Positions 20,175 to 27,576 of a stretch of 34,989 bases of DNA are shown here, piece by piece (positions within the stretch are counted from its first letter, which is position 1; each line of letters opens with the position of its first letter). The stretch is from NCBI GenBank assembly GCA_013140775.1, contig JABFSA010000064.1, positions 1 through 34,989 on the forward strand, read 5' to 3'. The notes under the pieces are model-generated. The model searched no databases and was not told the origin of the DNA. It saw only the letters and a program-made list of their open reading frames with translations. This DNA is from Acidobacteriota bacterium. Its GTDB lineage: Bacteria; Acidobacteriota; Vicinamibacteria; Vicinamibacterales; UBA2999. A program made the position numbers and the translations under genes.

Positions 20175-20203
20175 TTGACAAGTTCGCGGCGCATCTTTAA
20201 GGT
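20175..20203 (+). promoter_or_regulatory. Candidate sigma-70 promoter for the ATPase gene
   Basis: A perfect -35 TTGACA (20175-20180) is followed at 17 bp by TAAGGT (20198-20203), a weak -10 match. The predicted start near 20210 leaves about 65 bases of leader before ATG 20276. Confidence 0.35.
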
Positions 20204-20275
20204 TCGATCTTTTTCACGGCATTGTGAAACTCACGCGCACGATCGTCGTTACAATGCGATTGGTGCGGAGGACTG

Positions 20276-21430
20276 ATGGGGCCATACGCAGGTTTTGAAC
20301 GCCGGGTCATGGGAACGCTCGACGCGCTTCCATCACGCATCGCCGTCGTGCCCGGAGGCTGCGGCACCGGCCGCACCGCGCTCCTCAATCGCCTGCGCGA
20401 CCGCATCGGTCGCGGCGCCACCCAGTACATAGACGTCGAACGCTGCGCGACGACACCCGAACGATTTTTCGACGCCGTCACAGCCGCCTCTCCATTTCCG
20501 TCACCTGGTCGCGAGCGCACGTATACCAACGCGCGTGAAGCCTTCGACGCCCTGCTCCGCTTTTTTGATACAGCCCGGGCGCCCGGCGGCGGTCCCTGCA
20601 CCTTCCTCCTGGATGAGGTTCTGGAACTTCGGACATTTGAAAGCTTTCCCGGACTCCGGCACGTCCTCCGGGACCTGCTCGACGGCCTGGCGTCCAGCCC
20701 GAACCGCTTCGTGCTGACCACCCGGTACGTGTCTCGAACCCATCGCCTTCTGCGGGACGCCACGTCCCGATTCGAAGTGATGCATCTGCCGGCGATGTCC
20801 GTGGCAGACGTTACTGAAGTCCTCGCGCCCGCGTTCAACGGCTACGAGCAGACGCCCACCGACGACCGGGATTTCCTGGGCCGGACGGTGCAGGCGCTGG
20901 CTGACGGCCGCGTCGCATACGTGCGGGCGATTGGCGAAACGATGGTCCAGATGGGCCGCGGTGCGGATCCGATTAGCGCCCTGGCCGCGCTGCTGTCACC
21001 GGGCGCCGAGCTCGACCGGTGGTGCCGCTTCTGCTACGAACTGCGTCTCCACCGCGCACGTGGCTATGGCGCGCTCAAAGCGATCCTCGACATTCTGGCG
21101 GAAGAAGAACCGCTCACGTTGACAGAGATCTCGCTGCGGCTCAGGCGTACGCCGGGCTCCACGAAGGACTATCTGTCGTGGCTCGAGGATGTGGATCTGG
21201 TGACATCTCGCGCCAAGCGCTACAGCTTTACCGATCCGCTATTGCGCTTGTGGGTTCGGCTCCACTGCCGCCCGACACCGCCGGCTGAAGACGAGATCGC
21301 CCGCGAGGTCCAGCACTACACCGTGGCGCGCGTGCCGCACGTGAGCGAACCCGAGCCGGCGCTCGCCTATGCCAGCGTCGATGCGACGCCGGACGAACGC
21401 AAGGGCTGGGGGATCATCGAGATCGACTAG
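20276..21430 (+). CDS. P-loop ATPase with C-terminal winged helix (archaeal-ATPase/STAND-like)
   Basis: 384-residue AAA+/STAND-type ATPase. The N-terminal P-loop reads GGCGTGRT (27-34): the normally invariant Walker A lysine is Arg33. Walker B is FLLDE (110-114), followed by an arginine-rich sensor region (FVLTTRYVSRTHRLL). The last third carries a winged helix (LTLTEISLRLRRTPGSTKDY, then LEDVDLVTSRAKRYSFTDP and LLRLWVRL), as in archaeal-type ATPases fused to DNA-binding domains. GGAGG precedes ATG 20276. Function unknown; a regulatory or defence-like switch are both possible. Its stop and the convergent rnc stop share the palindrome CTAG (21427-21430). Confidence 0.8.
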   Translation: MGPYAGFERRVMGTLDALPSRIAVVPGGCGTGRTALLNRLRDRIGRGATQYIDVERCATTPERFFDAVTAASPFPSPGRERTYTNAREAFDALLRFFDTARAPGGGPCTFLLDEVLELRTFESFPGLRHVLRDLLDGLASSPNRFVLTTRYVSRTHRLLRDATSRFEVMHLPAMSVADVTEVLAPAFNGYEQTPTDDRDFLGRTVQALADGRVAYVRAIGETMVQMGRGADPISALAALLSPGAELDRWCRFCYELRLHRARGYGALKAILDILAEEEPLTLTEISLRLRRTPGSTKDYLSWLEDVDLVTSRAKRYSFTDPLLRLWVRLHCRPTPPAEDEIAREVQHYTVARVPHVSEPEPALAYASVDATPDERKGWGIIEID

Positions 21431-22371
21431 GACCCGGGGGCGTCGGCCATCTGTTCCAGGGCCCCGCGCGCAGCTTCCTGCTCGGCTTCTTTCTTCGCTC
21501 GTCCACTCGCGCTGCCCAGCACTTCCCCGCCGACCACCACTTCGATCGTGAACACCTTGCGATGGTCGGGGCCTGACTGCCCTGCCACTCGGTACTCCGG
21601 GAGCGGACGCCCGAGCGCCTGCAGACGCTCCTGCAGCGCAGACTTGTAGTCCGCGCCCACAACCGACTGGCCCGCGCCTTCGACGATGGCGTCGGTGAGC
21701 TCGCGTTCGAGAAAGGCGGCTGCCGCAGGAAGCCCGCCGTCAAGGTAGACCGCCGCGATGAGCGCCTCATACGCGTCGGCGAGCAGTGCGTGCTTGAAGC
21801 GCCCGCCGGTCTTCTCCTCACCGCGCCCGAGCAGCAGATGGTCGCCGAGCCTGATGTGCTCCGCACGCCGCGCCAGTGACTGGGCCGACACGACCGAGGC
21901 CTTGATCTTGGACTTCTGTCCTTCGTTGTATTGCGGGTACTGACGGAAGAGGATGTCCGCCGTCACGAGTCCAAGCACCGCGTCGCCCAGGAACTCGAGC
22001 GATTCGTTGTCGCTCACGCCCCCCGACACGTCTTCAGCCGCGCGCGAGCGATGCGTGAGCGCGTGCTCGAGCAGGCCACGATCCCTGAAACGATAGCCGA
22101 TCCGATCCTGCAGTTCCTCGAACTCGTCCCGCAGTCGCACCACGCGCGTGCCCAGCTCTTCCCGGTGACTGTCGATCACGCGCAAGGCTTCCTCGGACAC
22201 GTCCTCGGCCACGGCAATCCTGATTTCACCGAGCGCATTCACCACCATCGGCCAGATGGCCTGCGTGTTACCCGAGATGCGGAAGCTGTCGATGCCGCGG
22301 CTGTCGAGAAGCGCCATCACCACGCTGGCTTCGATGTCCGACGTGGACGTGAACACGACGACAGGAGCCAT
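21427..22371 (-). CDS. rnc: Ribonuclease III with N-terminal DUF2007-like domain
   Basis: Double-strand-specific endoribonuclease for rRNA and mRNA processing. 314 residues, about 85 longer than usual. Residues 85-235 are the RNase III domain: NESLEFLGD (122-130) with catalytic E123, E126 and D130, and LADAYEA (197-203) with D199 and E202, all present. A dsRNA-binding domain follows (241-308; DYKSALQERLQALG, RAKKEAEQEAARGAL). The first 75 residues (VVVFTSTSDIEASVVMALLD, then LGEIRIAVAEDVSEEALRVI) look like a DUF2007/putative signal-transducing domain. The frame is continuous across the junction. ATG 22371 has no clear Shine-Dalgarno; longer starts overlap the divergent metB upstream region. 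Confidence 0.93.
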   Translation of the reverse strand: MAPVVVFTSTSDIEASVVMALLDSRGIDSFRISGNTQAIWPMVVNALGEIRIAVAEDVSEEALRVIDSHREELGTRVVRLRDEFEELQDRIGYRFRDRGLLEHALTHRSRAAEDVSGGVSDNESLEFLGDAVLGLVTADILFRQYPQYNEGQKSKIKASVVSAQSLARRAEHIRLGDHLLLGRGEEKTGGRFKHALLADAYEALIAAVYLDGGLPAAAAFLERELTDAIVEGAGQSVVGADYKSALQERLQALGRPLPEYRVAGQSGPDHRKVFTIEVVVGGEVLGSASGRAKKEAEQEAARGALEQMADAPGS

Positions 22372-22451
22372 GATGAGTGTCGAAGCAGGGCCGCCAGAGT
22401 GCGCGGCGCGGTTGTGGGCGAGGATGATATCAGAGTACGCTTTGGCTCGAC

Positions 22452-23609
22452 GTGAAACTCCCTGATCGCGCGCGCTTCGACACCATCTGCATTCACGCCG
22501 GACAGACACCGGATCCTTCGACCGGCGCCATCATCACGCCCATCTATCAGACGTCCACGTATGTGCAGGACGCGCTCGGCGTGCACAAGGGCTACGAGTA
22601 CGCCCGGACGCAGAACCCGACCCGCTCGGCGTTCGAGGCAAACATCGCCGCGATGGAGAACGGCAAAGCCGGGTTCGGATTTGCGTCTGGCATGGCCGCG
22701 ACGTCCGCAGTGATGACGCTGCTCAAGTCCGGCGACCACGTGGTGGTGACCGACAACACGTATGGCGGCACCTATCGGCTGTTCGAGCAGGTGCTGCGCA
22801 GGTATCAGCTCGACTTCACCTATGCCGACACGTCTCAGCTCGGTGAGATCGAGCGCGCGCTCAGGCCGACCACGAAGCTGCTGTTCCTCGAGACACCGAC
22901 CAACCCCATGCTGCGCCTCACGGATCTGGAGAGCGCCTGTATGATCGCGCACGCGCACGGCATCCCGGTCGTCGTGGACAACACGTTTGCAAGCCCCTAC
23001 GTGCAGCGGCCGATTGATTTCGGTGCGGACCTCGTGGTTCACAGCACCACGAAATTTCTCAACGGACATTCCGACAGCGTCGGCGGGGTCGTCGTCGCCA
23101 CGCGGGATGACCATATCGAGTGGCTGCGCTTCGTGCAGAACGCGCAGGGCGCGATCATCGGGCCGATGGATGCGTGGCTGGTGCTCCGCGGCACCAAGAC
23201 GCTGCCGATCCGGATGGAGCGGCACAATGCCAATGCCCAGGCGCTGGCCGAGTTCCTCGCGTCGCACCCCAAGGTCACGGCTGTGCACTATCCAGGGCTG
23301 CCGTCGCATCCTCAGCACGCGCTCGCGAAGGCGCAGATGCGCGGGTTCGGCGGTCTCATCGCGTTCGAGATGGGATCGCTGGAGCGTGCGCGCATCGTGC
23401 TGAACAACCTTCAGCTGATGGCGCTGGCTGAGAGTCTTGGCGGCGTCGAAACGCTCATCAGCCATCCGGCCTCGATGACTCACGCCTCGGTGCCGCCCGA
23501 GCGTCGTCGTCAGATCGGCATTGGCGACGACATGATTCGTGTGTCGGTGGGCATCGAGAACCTCGACGACCTCCGTGAAGACCTCGAGCAGGCGCTCGAG
23601 CGCGTGTAG
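22452..23609 (+). CDS. PLP-dependent cystathionine gamma-synthase/beta-lyase family enzyme
   Basis: Trans-sulfuration enzyme of the Cys/Met metabolism PLP family, 385 residues. PLP contacts are clear: ARTQNPTRSAFE (51-62), ASGMAA (78-83), Asp176 in VVVDNTFASPY, Schiff-base lysine K201 in HSTTKFLNGHSDSVGG, and the C-terminal SLGGVETLISHPASMTHA then IRVSVGIENLDDL. MetB, MetC and CGL/CSE cannot be separated reliably by these motifs; bacterial gamma-lyase or gamma-synthase are the best guesses. GTG 22452 has no obvious ribosome-binding site. Its stop is three bases before the DedA start, so the two are likely cotranscribed. Confidence 0.92.
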   Translation: MKLPDRARFDTICIHAGQTPDPSTGAIITPIYQTSTYVQDALGVHKGYEYARTQNPTRSAFEANIAAMENGKAGFGFASGMAATSAVMTLLKSGDHVVVTDNTYGGTYRLFEQVLRRYQLDFTYADTSQLGEIERALRPTTKLLFLETPTNPMLRLTDLESACMIAHAHGIPVVVDNTFASPYVQRPIDFGADLVVHSTTKFLNGHSDSVGGVVVATRDDHIEWLRFVQNAQGAIIGPMDAWLVLRGTKTLPIRMERHNANAQALAEFLASHPKVTAVHYPGLPSHPQHALAKAQMRGFGGLIAFEMGSLERARIVLNNLQLMALAESLGGVETLISHPASMTHASVPPERRRQIGIGDDMIRVSVGIENLDDLREDLEQALERV

Positions 23610-23612
23610 CCC

Positions 23613-24263
23613 GTGACTGAACTCCTCGATCTCCTCCTCCACGTCGACGTCTATCTGCTCGAGCTCGTCATGAACTACGGGATCTGGATCTACGCGATCC
23701 TGTTCCTGGTCATCTTCGCGGAAACCGGCCTGGTCGTGACGCCGTTCCTGCCGGGCGACTCGCTGCTCTTCGCCGCCGGCGCCCTTGCGGCCAGCGGAGC
23801 GTTGGATGTCGCGGGCGTCTCGCTCCTGCTGATCGTCGCGGCGATTCTTGGCGACGCCGTCAACTACTCGATCGGTCGCATGGTGGGCACACGCGTCATC
23901 CATCTCGCGCAGACCGACCCGCGATGGGGACGCTGGATCAAGCCCGCGCACCTCGCGAAGGCGCACGAGTTCTTCGAGCGCCATGGCGGCAAAGCCATCG
24001 TGCTCGCGCGCTTCATGCCGATCGTGCGGACGTTCGTGCCGTTCGTGGCCGGGGTCGCGGAGATGGGCTATCCCTCGTTCGCGCTCTACAACGTCACCGG
24101 GGCCGTGGCCTGGGTGGGTATCTGCGTAGGCGCCGGCTACATCTTCGGCAACGTCCCCATCGTCAAAGACAACTTCTCACTCGTGGCGCTCGGGATCGTC
24201 TTCGTGTCGATCCTGCCGATGGTGTTCGAATACCTGAAGTACCGCCGTCAGCGGACGTCATAG
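23613..24263 (+). CDS. DedA family membrane protein
   Basis: DedA/SNARE-associated superfamily inner-membrane protein (216 residues), a family implicated in undecaprenyl-phosphate or phospholipid flipping. Family hallmarks: FAETGLVVTPFLPGDSLLF (re-entrant helix, E and FxPGD motif), ILGDAVNYSIGRMVG, and the second half FFERHGGKAIVLARFMPIVR with TFVPFVAGVAEMGYPSF, where Arg residues are conserved. Several membrane helices, a C-terminal basic tail EYLKYRRQR. GTG 23613, three bases after the preceding stop, has GTAGCCC only as context. Coupled to the PLP enzyme by position, not by pathway. Confidence 0.92.
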   Translation: MTELLDLLLHVDVYLLELVMNYGIWIYAILFLVIFAETGLVVTPFLPGDSLLFAAGALAASGALDVAGVSLLLIVAAILGDAVNYSIGRMVGTRVIHLAQTDPRWGRWIKPAHLAKAHEFFERHGGKAIVLARFMPIVRTFVPFVAGVAEMGYPSFALYNVTGAVAWVGICVGAGYIFGNVPIVKDNFSLVALGIVFVSILPMVFEYLKYRRQRTS

Positions 24264-24394
24264 GACAGGCTTTGGGCTTCAGGCTCTCGGCTTTCGGATT
24301 TAGCGTTGCAGTGCTCGGCTTTTCCGGCCTGAGCCAAGTGGAAGGCAGCCGAGTCAGCTTCATCACCACGAAGTGACGAAGGAATCGAACGCTC
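24264..24394. other. Intergenic spacer with simple-sequence-like repeats
   Basis: Between convergent dedA and cutA. It contains several imperfect GGCTTTNGG units (24268-24300), a CGGC/GCCG-rich tract and CACCACGAAGTGACGAAGG (24363-24381), whose core resembles the CACGAAG/CTTCGTG motif at 30035. No gene or clear terminator. Confidence 0.4.
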
Positions 24395-24751
24395 TCAGTT
24401 GTGGGGTCCGGCTTTAGCCGGACCTGAGATCGACTCCCCTACCCAGGTCCCATACGCATCGCTGGCTTTGGCGTCGAGCACAATGAACTCCGGTAGCTCG
24501 TAGGGGTGTAACTCCCTCAGCCGTCTGGCAAGCGCGTCCACGCGCTCCGGCGTCGTCTTCATGACGAGCTGCTGTTCGCGGTCTTCCTCGATCGCGTCCT
24601 TCCAGCGGTAGCACGAGGTCATCGGCGGGAGAATGTTGACGCATGCGGCGAGGCGCTCCTCTACGAGCGTTCGAGCGAGCGAGGCTGCATCCGCACTTGC
24701 CCCGAGGGTTGTCAGGACGATCACCACGCTGGAATCTGCCGCCGCGCTCAC
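24395..24751 (-). CDS. cutA: CutA-like divalent-ion tolerance protein, C-terminus extended by a palindromic repeat
   Basis: Small trimeric CutA1-type protein (118 residues; about ten longer than usual). Family signature: VVIVLTTLGASADAASLART, LVEERLAACVNILPPMTSCY, WKDAIEEDREQQLVMKT, and the C-terminal LHPYELPEFIVLDAKASDAY ending TWVGESI. The last ten residues (SGPAKAGPHN) are encoded by the palindrome at 24405-24424 and its flank, not by family-conserved sequence. GTG 24751 is the only candidate start near the N-terminal strand; no strong Shine-Dalgarno. Copper tolerance was the original phenotype; a general signalling role is also proposed for the family. Confidence 0.9.
   Translation of the reverse strand: MSAAADSSVVIVLTTLGASADAASLARTLVEERLAACVNILPPMTSCYRWKDAIEEDREQQLVMKTTPERVDALARRLRELHPYELPEFIVLDAKASDAYGTWVGESISGPAKAGPHN
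24405..24424. repeat. Perfect palindromic intergenic-type repeat inside the 3' end of cutA
   Basis: GGTCCGGCTTTAGCCGGACC is an 8-bp perfect inverted repeat with a TTTA loop. Read through by cutA it adds the peptide GPAKAGP. The form resembles dispersed palindromic repeats seen in acidobacterial intergenic DNA (recollection, not searched). Confidence 0.6.
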
Positions 24752-24824
24752 GATTTTGCTTTGCCTTTCGATCCGTATGCGGTATTTAGACGAGTGGCCC
24801 GTGGCCGGAACCCATAAATAGCAC

Positions 24825-24853
24825 TTGTACTTCCGGCGAAAGCGCGCTATTTT
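24825..24853 (+). promoter_or_regulatory. Candidate promoter just before ftsB, nearly leaderless
   Basis: TTGTAC (24825-24830) and TATTTT (24848-24853) are separated by 17 bp. The predicted start near 24860 is about three bases before the GTG start codon at 24863, in keeping with the missing Shine-Dalgarno. Confidence 0.35.
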
Positions 24854-24862
24854 GTCACATCC

Positions 24863-25195
24863 GTGAAGAAGAAGACCGAATCCTCATCGAGTCAGCCGCG
24901 CCGGCGCCGCGCGCTGGAGAACACGCTCCTCGTGATCGGGTGTGTGCTGATGATCGACGCGCTCGTTGGCGACAAAGGGTTGCTGGCAATGCTGCAGGCA
25001 CATGAGACCTATCGCGAGATCGAGGAGTCGCTGTCTGCGGTGCGTGCTGAGAACGCGGACCTGCGTGCTGAAGCGAAGCGCCTCAAGGAAGATCCCGCGG
25101 CAATCGAAGAACTCGCGCGCGAAGAGCTTGGTTTGATCAAGCCTGGCGAGAAGCTTTTCATCGTCAAAGACATTCCCACCCCCAACGGCCAGTAG
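24863..25195 (+). CDS. FtsB/DivIC septum formation initiator family protein
   Basis: Bitopic cell-division protein of the FtsB/DivIC (septum formation initiator) family, which bridges FtsQ/DivIB and FtsL. 110 residues: basic cytoplasmic N-tail (KKKTESSSSQPRRRRA), one membrane helix (LLVIGCVLMIDALVGDKGLL), a periplasmic coiled coil (EIEESLSAVRAENADLRAEA then KRLKEDPAAIEELAREELGL) and the family-typical end IKPGEKLFIV. GTG 24863 has no Shine-Dalgarno; the promoter candidate just upstream suggests a leaderless message. It is divergent from cutA. Confidence 0.88.
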   Translation: MKKKTESSSSQPRRRRALENTLLVIGCVLMIDALVGDKGLLAMLQAHETYREIEESLSAVRAENADLRAEAKRLKEDPAAIEELAREELGLIKPGEKLFIVKDIPTPNGQ

Positions 25196-25287
25196 CCTTT
25201 CCTCGCCCGGCCGTGTTACATTGGCGGTTCGTCTTCGGTCCCGCGTGCCTGCCAGGGCTTACCGTTCAGGGTTCCGATTCGACATGT

Positions 25288-25342
<55 letters not shown>

Positions 25343-25364
<22 letters not shown>

Positions 25365-25918
25365 ACATAACCGACCGCATTCGTTCCCGGCTGGACCAGG
25401 CCCTGCGCCGCGGCCAGCATCGAGCCGAAGTGCCCTACGACCTGTAAGAGTCCATCACCCGGTGGAATCACGATCTTGTCGAGGAATCCTCGGAGCGCCT
25501 GCCGCGCGGCGTCTCGCTGCTCGTCGTGTTCCAAACCTGCGGCGAGCGTCGTCGCCTTCTGGCGGAAGACCTCGGCCATGCGTGGGTGCAGTGCCGGGAG
25601 CGGCGGTTCAGCCAGCGCGGTAATCAGTGCGGCCTTCCGCGCCTCCAGTGTCAGTAGTTCGTCGTTGATGGCGAGTGCCGACGCACCCTCCTTGATGGCT
25701 TGAACGAGCTTCGAGATCTCCCGCTCGACGGCCACAAGTTCGCGTCGCGCTCCGGCCATCTGGGCCAGGTGCTCACGGCGCTGGAGGGTCATCTCGGCCG
25801 TGAACCCCTCGCAGAACGCGGCGAACGCGCCTCGCTCAAAGAACAACTCGCGCATGGCGCGCAGGGCGCGGGCTTCCACATCCTGCCGCATGATGCTGCG
25901 GCGGTTCCACGAACGCGC
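25343..25918 (-). pseudogene. C-terminal remnant of a large serine recombinase overlapping tRNA-fMet
   Basis: The minus-strand frame reads like the post-zinc-ribbon, coiled-coil C-terminal part of large serine recombinases: NRRSIMRQDVEARALRAMRE, FCEGFTAEMTLQRREHLAQM, ELVAVEREISKLVQAIKEG, ALAEPPLPALHPRMAEVFRQ, RGFLDKIVIPPGDGLLQVVG. The catalytic N-terminal domain and zinc ribbon are absent: about 25918 abuts the stop codon of the flp gene (25922). The last codons (GCGGGI, stop 25343-25345) are the reverse complement of the tRNA 3' end, so the recombinase frame ends inside the attachment site. Non-functional remnant; an internal ATG at 25891 could make a 182-residue protein without catalytic residues. 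Confidence 0.8.
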
Positions 25919-25921
25919 CGC

Positions 25922-26101
25922 TTAGGGCTCGCCGCTTTCAAGCTCTTCGGCAATCGTGTCGAAGATCCCGCTGATGACTGTGCCGAGATTGATCACGGCG
26001 AGCGCCGAGGCCAGCGACACGAAGCCTGCGAGCAGTGCGTACTCGATGAGGTCCTGACCATCATCGTCGAACCAGAGCCGACGTAGTACTGGCAATCTCA
26101 T
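25922..26101 (-). CDS. flp: Flp/Fap-type type IVb pilin
   Basis: Small pilin of the Tad/Flp system (59 residues), too short for routine ORF calls. Prepilin motif: Gly15 in DDDGQDLIEYALL, with Glu at +5 and Tyr at +6 after the cleavage site, exactly as in Flp pilins. A hydrophobic helix follows (ALLAGFVSLASALAVINLGT) and an acidic tail (DTIAEELESGEP). The pre-sequence is basic (MRLPVLRRLW). AAGGTGG lies just before ATG 26101. Transcription is divergent from the tad genes and served by a sigma-54-type promoter candidate at 26145-26160. The stop (25922-25924) immediately precedes the recombinase remnant. Confidence 0.88.
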   Translation of the reverse strand: MRLPVLRRLWFDDDGQDLIEYALLAGFVSLASALAVINLGTVISGIFDTIAEELESGEP

Positions 26102-26144
26102 ACCACCTTCCGTTCACTGACACGGACCACGACGCGGCTTGCTA

Positions 26145-26160
26145 CGCAAGAGATGTGCCC
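26145..26160 (-). promoter_or_regulatory. Candidate sigma-54 promoter for flp
   Basis: The minus strand reads GGGCACATCTCTTGCG: GG at -24, GC at -12, correct 10-base spacing, nine of twelve consensus positions (TGGCACG-N4-TTGCW). The predicted start near 26134 leaves a 33-base leader before the flp ATG. Confidence 0.55.
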
Positions 26161-26267
26161 GTCACGCGCAACCTCTGAGTGAGCGAGGAACATCAATGTT
26201 TCACAGTATTGCACGGCGCAAATCACGGGCGAGGGTGCGATGTTCTCGCCGGCCGGTGACATTTCCC

Positions 26268-26281
26268 GTCATTCGAATGAC
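26268..26281. promoter_or_regulatory. Perfect 14-bp palindrome, candidate enhancer-binding-protein site
   Basis: GTCATTCGAATGAC is a perfect inverted repeat, about 108 bp from the flp -24 element and 140 bp from the tadE one, which is where an upstream activator of sigma-54 promoters normally binds. The binding protein is unknown. Confidence 0.4.
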
Positions 26282-26382
26282 AAATCCGAACGTCGCAGAC
26301 TCAGACAATCTCGAGAACTCCGGACGGATTGTGGCGCAAGCCAGGATCTTTCGTCCCGCTGGAGACCTCCCTGTGTGCCAGA

Positions 26383-26392
26383 TGTGATCACA
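26383..26392. promoter_or_regulatory. TGTGATCACA palindrome
   Basis: A perfect 10-bp palindrome about 30 bp before the tadE -24 element. It has the CRP half-sites TGTGA/TCACA but without the usual six-base spacer, so a CRP-like role is doubtful; another dimeric regulator is possible. Confidence 0.25.
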
Positions 26393-26420
26393 GTCCGCAA
26401 TCCGGATTCAGGGCAACGGC

Positions 26421-26436
26421 TGGCACTGCGCTTGCT
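26421..26436 (+). promoter_or_regulatory. Candidate sigma-54 promoter for the tadE-like operon
   Basis: TGGCACTGCGCTTGCT matches TGGCACG-N4-TTGCW at eleven of twelve defined positions with GG at -24 and GC at -12. The predicted start near 26447 gives a 25-base leader to ATG 26472. Confidence 0.65.
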
Positions 26437-26471
26437 GGGCCAACCGTGCACGTATTCTTTTCAGTACATCC

Positions 26472-26951
26472 ATGAATGGAACGACAGGGGATCAGTGGCA
26501 CCGTGCCCTGCGGCGATTCGGACGCTCCGATGGAACCAACCTCATCGAGGCCTCTCTCGTCCTGCCCATGGTGCTGTTTGTGACCTTCGCCATTGTTGAT
26601 TTCGCGTCGCTCTTCTACGCCTACACCGCGCTCGAGAACGGCGTCAGTCTGGCGACCCGCTACGCGGTGACGGGTAGAAGCATGGAGGAAGAGACGCGTG
26701 AAGAGTCGATCATGGACACGATGCGTTCCGTCACGCCAACACTGACCATTCCCGACGAGGCCTTCACGTTCACCCATATTCCCGCGGGTGAATCTGATTG
26801 GGTCGACGGCGTGGGCGGGCCCAATGACATCGGAAGGGTCAAAGTCGACGTCCCGTGGTCGCTGTTCACGCCGTTCATCAGCGATCTGTTCACCGATGGC
26901 GCACTCACGCTCAGCGTCGAGTCAATCATGAAGAACGAGCGCTTCGAATGA
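26472..26951 (+). CDS. TadE-like pilus assembly protein
   Basis: Pseudopilin-like TadE/TadG family protein (159 residues), inner-membrane anchored with the C-terminus outside. The conserved N-terminal block is GTNLIEASLVLPMVLFVTFA, with the Glu and Pro of the TadE signature (usually VEFALVLP), followed by IVDFASLFYAYTALENGVSL and ATRYAVTGRS. The rest is a soluble domain with no known motif (YAVTG...VKVDVPWSLFTPF). ATG 26472 follows the sigma-54 candidate; no strong Shine-Dalgarno is present. The stop overlaps the next start (ATGA, 26948-26951), so the pair is coupled. Expected role: minor pilin needed for Flp fibre assembly. Confidence 0.82.
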   Translation: MNGTTGDQWHRALRRFGRSDGTNLIEASLVLPMVLFVTFAIVDFASLFYAYTALENGVSLATRYAVTGRSMEEETREESIMDTMRSVTPTLTIPDEAFTFTHIPAGESDWVDGVGGPNDIGRVKVDVPWSLFTPFISDLFTDGALTLSVESIMKNERFE

Positions 26952-27535
26952 AGACCTCCCTTTCGAGCAGCCGGGGACAAAGTCTCATCGAGTTCACGAT
27001 GTTTCTCCCCCTTGCCCTGGTCATGGGGCTCGGGATGATCGAGTTGAGCTACGCCCTGCTGGATCAGCACGTCGTCAGCAAACTCACCCGGGAAGGCGCG
27101 AACCTCATTTCCCGCAACGCGACGCTCGAGGACGCGGGTGTCGTCATGAGAACAATGGGTACGCGTCCCGTCAATTTCGACGATGGATCGACGCTGATCT
27201 TCTCCGTGCTGAGGAAGGTCGCAACGACGGATGCGGACAACTACGACAAGGTCATCCTGTACCAGCGTCATTCGATTGGAAGTCTCGACGCAAACAGCGT
27301 GTTCACCACCGAAGGGACCGGCGAGTTTGCGGGCGCCCCGGACTACCAGGCGCTCGACTCCGATAACGACACCCGGCTTCAGATTACGAACCTGCCCGCG
27401 TCGCTCGACGTCGGGCTCGGGGGGATGGTGTTCGTGACCGAGATCTACACGACTCACAGACTCATCACGCCCTTCAATGGCGTCTTTCTGGGCGGGAACG
27501 TACCGACGACGCTCTACTCAATCGCGTACTTCTAG
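26948..27535 (+). CDS. Second TadE/TadF-like pilus assembly protein
   Basis: TadE-family protein, 195 residues. The signature is again N-terminal: RGQSLIEFTMFLPLALVMGL then GMIELSYALLDQHVVSKLTR and EGANLISRNATLED. A periplasmic domain of mixed beta structure follows (LRKVATTDADNYDKVILYQR, GLGGMVFVTEIYTTH). ATG 26948 overlaps the previous stop by four bases; the longer frame from 26855 lies inside the upstream gene and is rejected. Likely paired with the preceding product as TadE/TadF do. The stop overlaps a possible GTG start of tadG by one base. Confidence 0.82.
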   Translation: MKTSLSSSRGQSLIEFTMFLPLALVMGLGMIELSYALLDQHVVSKLTREGANLISRNATLEDAGVVMRTMGTRPVNFDDGSTLIFSVLRKVATTDADNYDKVILYQRHSIGSLDANSVFTTEGTGEFAGAPDYQALDSDNDTRLQITNLPASLDVGLGGMVFVTEIYTTHRLITPFNGVFLGGNVPTTLYSIAYF

Positions 27536-27576
27536 TGTTGTTATCGCAAGACGCTCCGTACGAGCGGGATGTGAAG

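Larger units (their letters stand above)
26102..26471. other. 370-bp divergent regulatory region between flp and the tad genes
   Basis: No gene supported; short frames (for example 26139-26387, 82 codons) lack pilus or other family character. The region holds two opposed -24/-12 elements, a perfect 14-bp palindrome about midway and a 10-bp TGTGATCACA palindrome. Confidence 0.6.

Noticed and set aside
22317..23984. 555-codon minus-strand frame
   Set aside because: Antisense of the PLP enzyme; His/Asp/Arg-rich shadow without domains.
26139..26387. 82-codon frame between flp and tadE
   Set aside because: Overlaps the promoter elements and palindromes, Arg-rich and without homology; treated as regulatory DNA.
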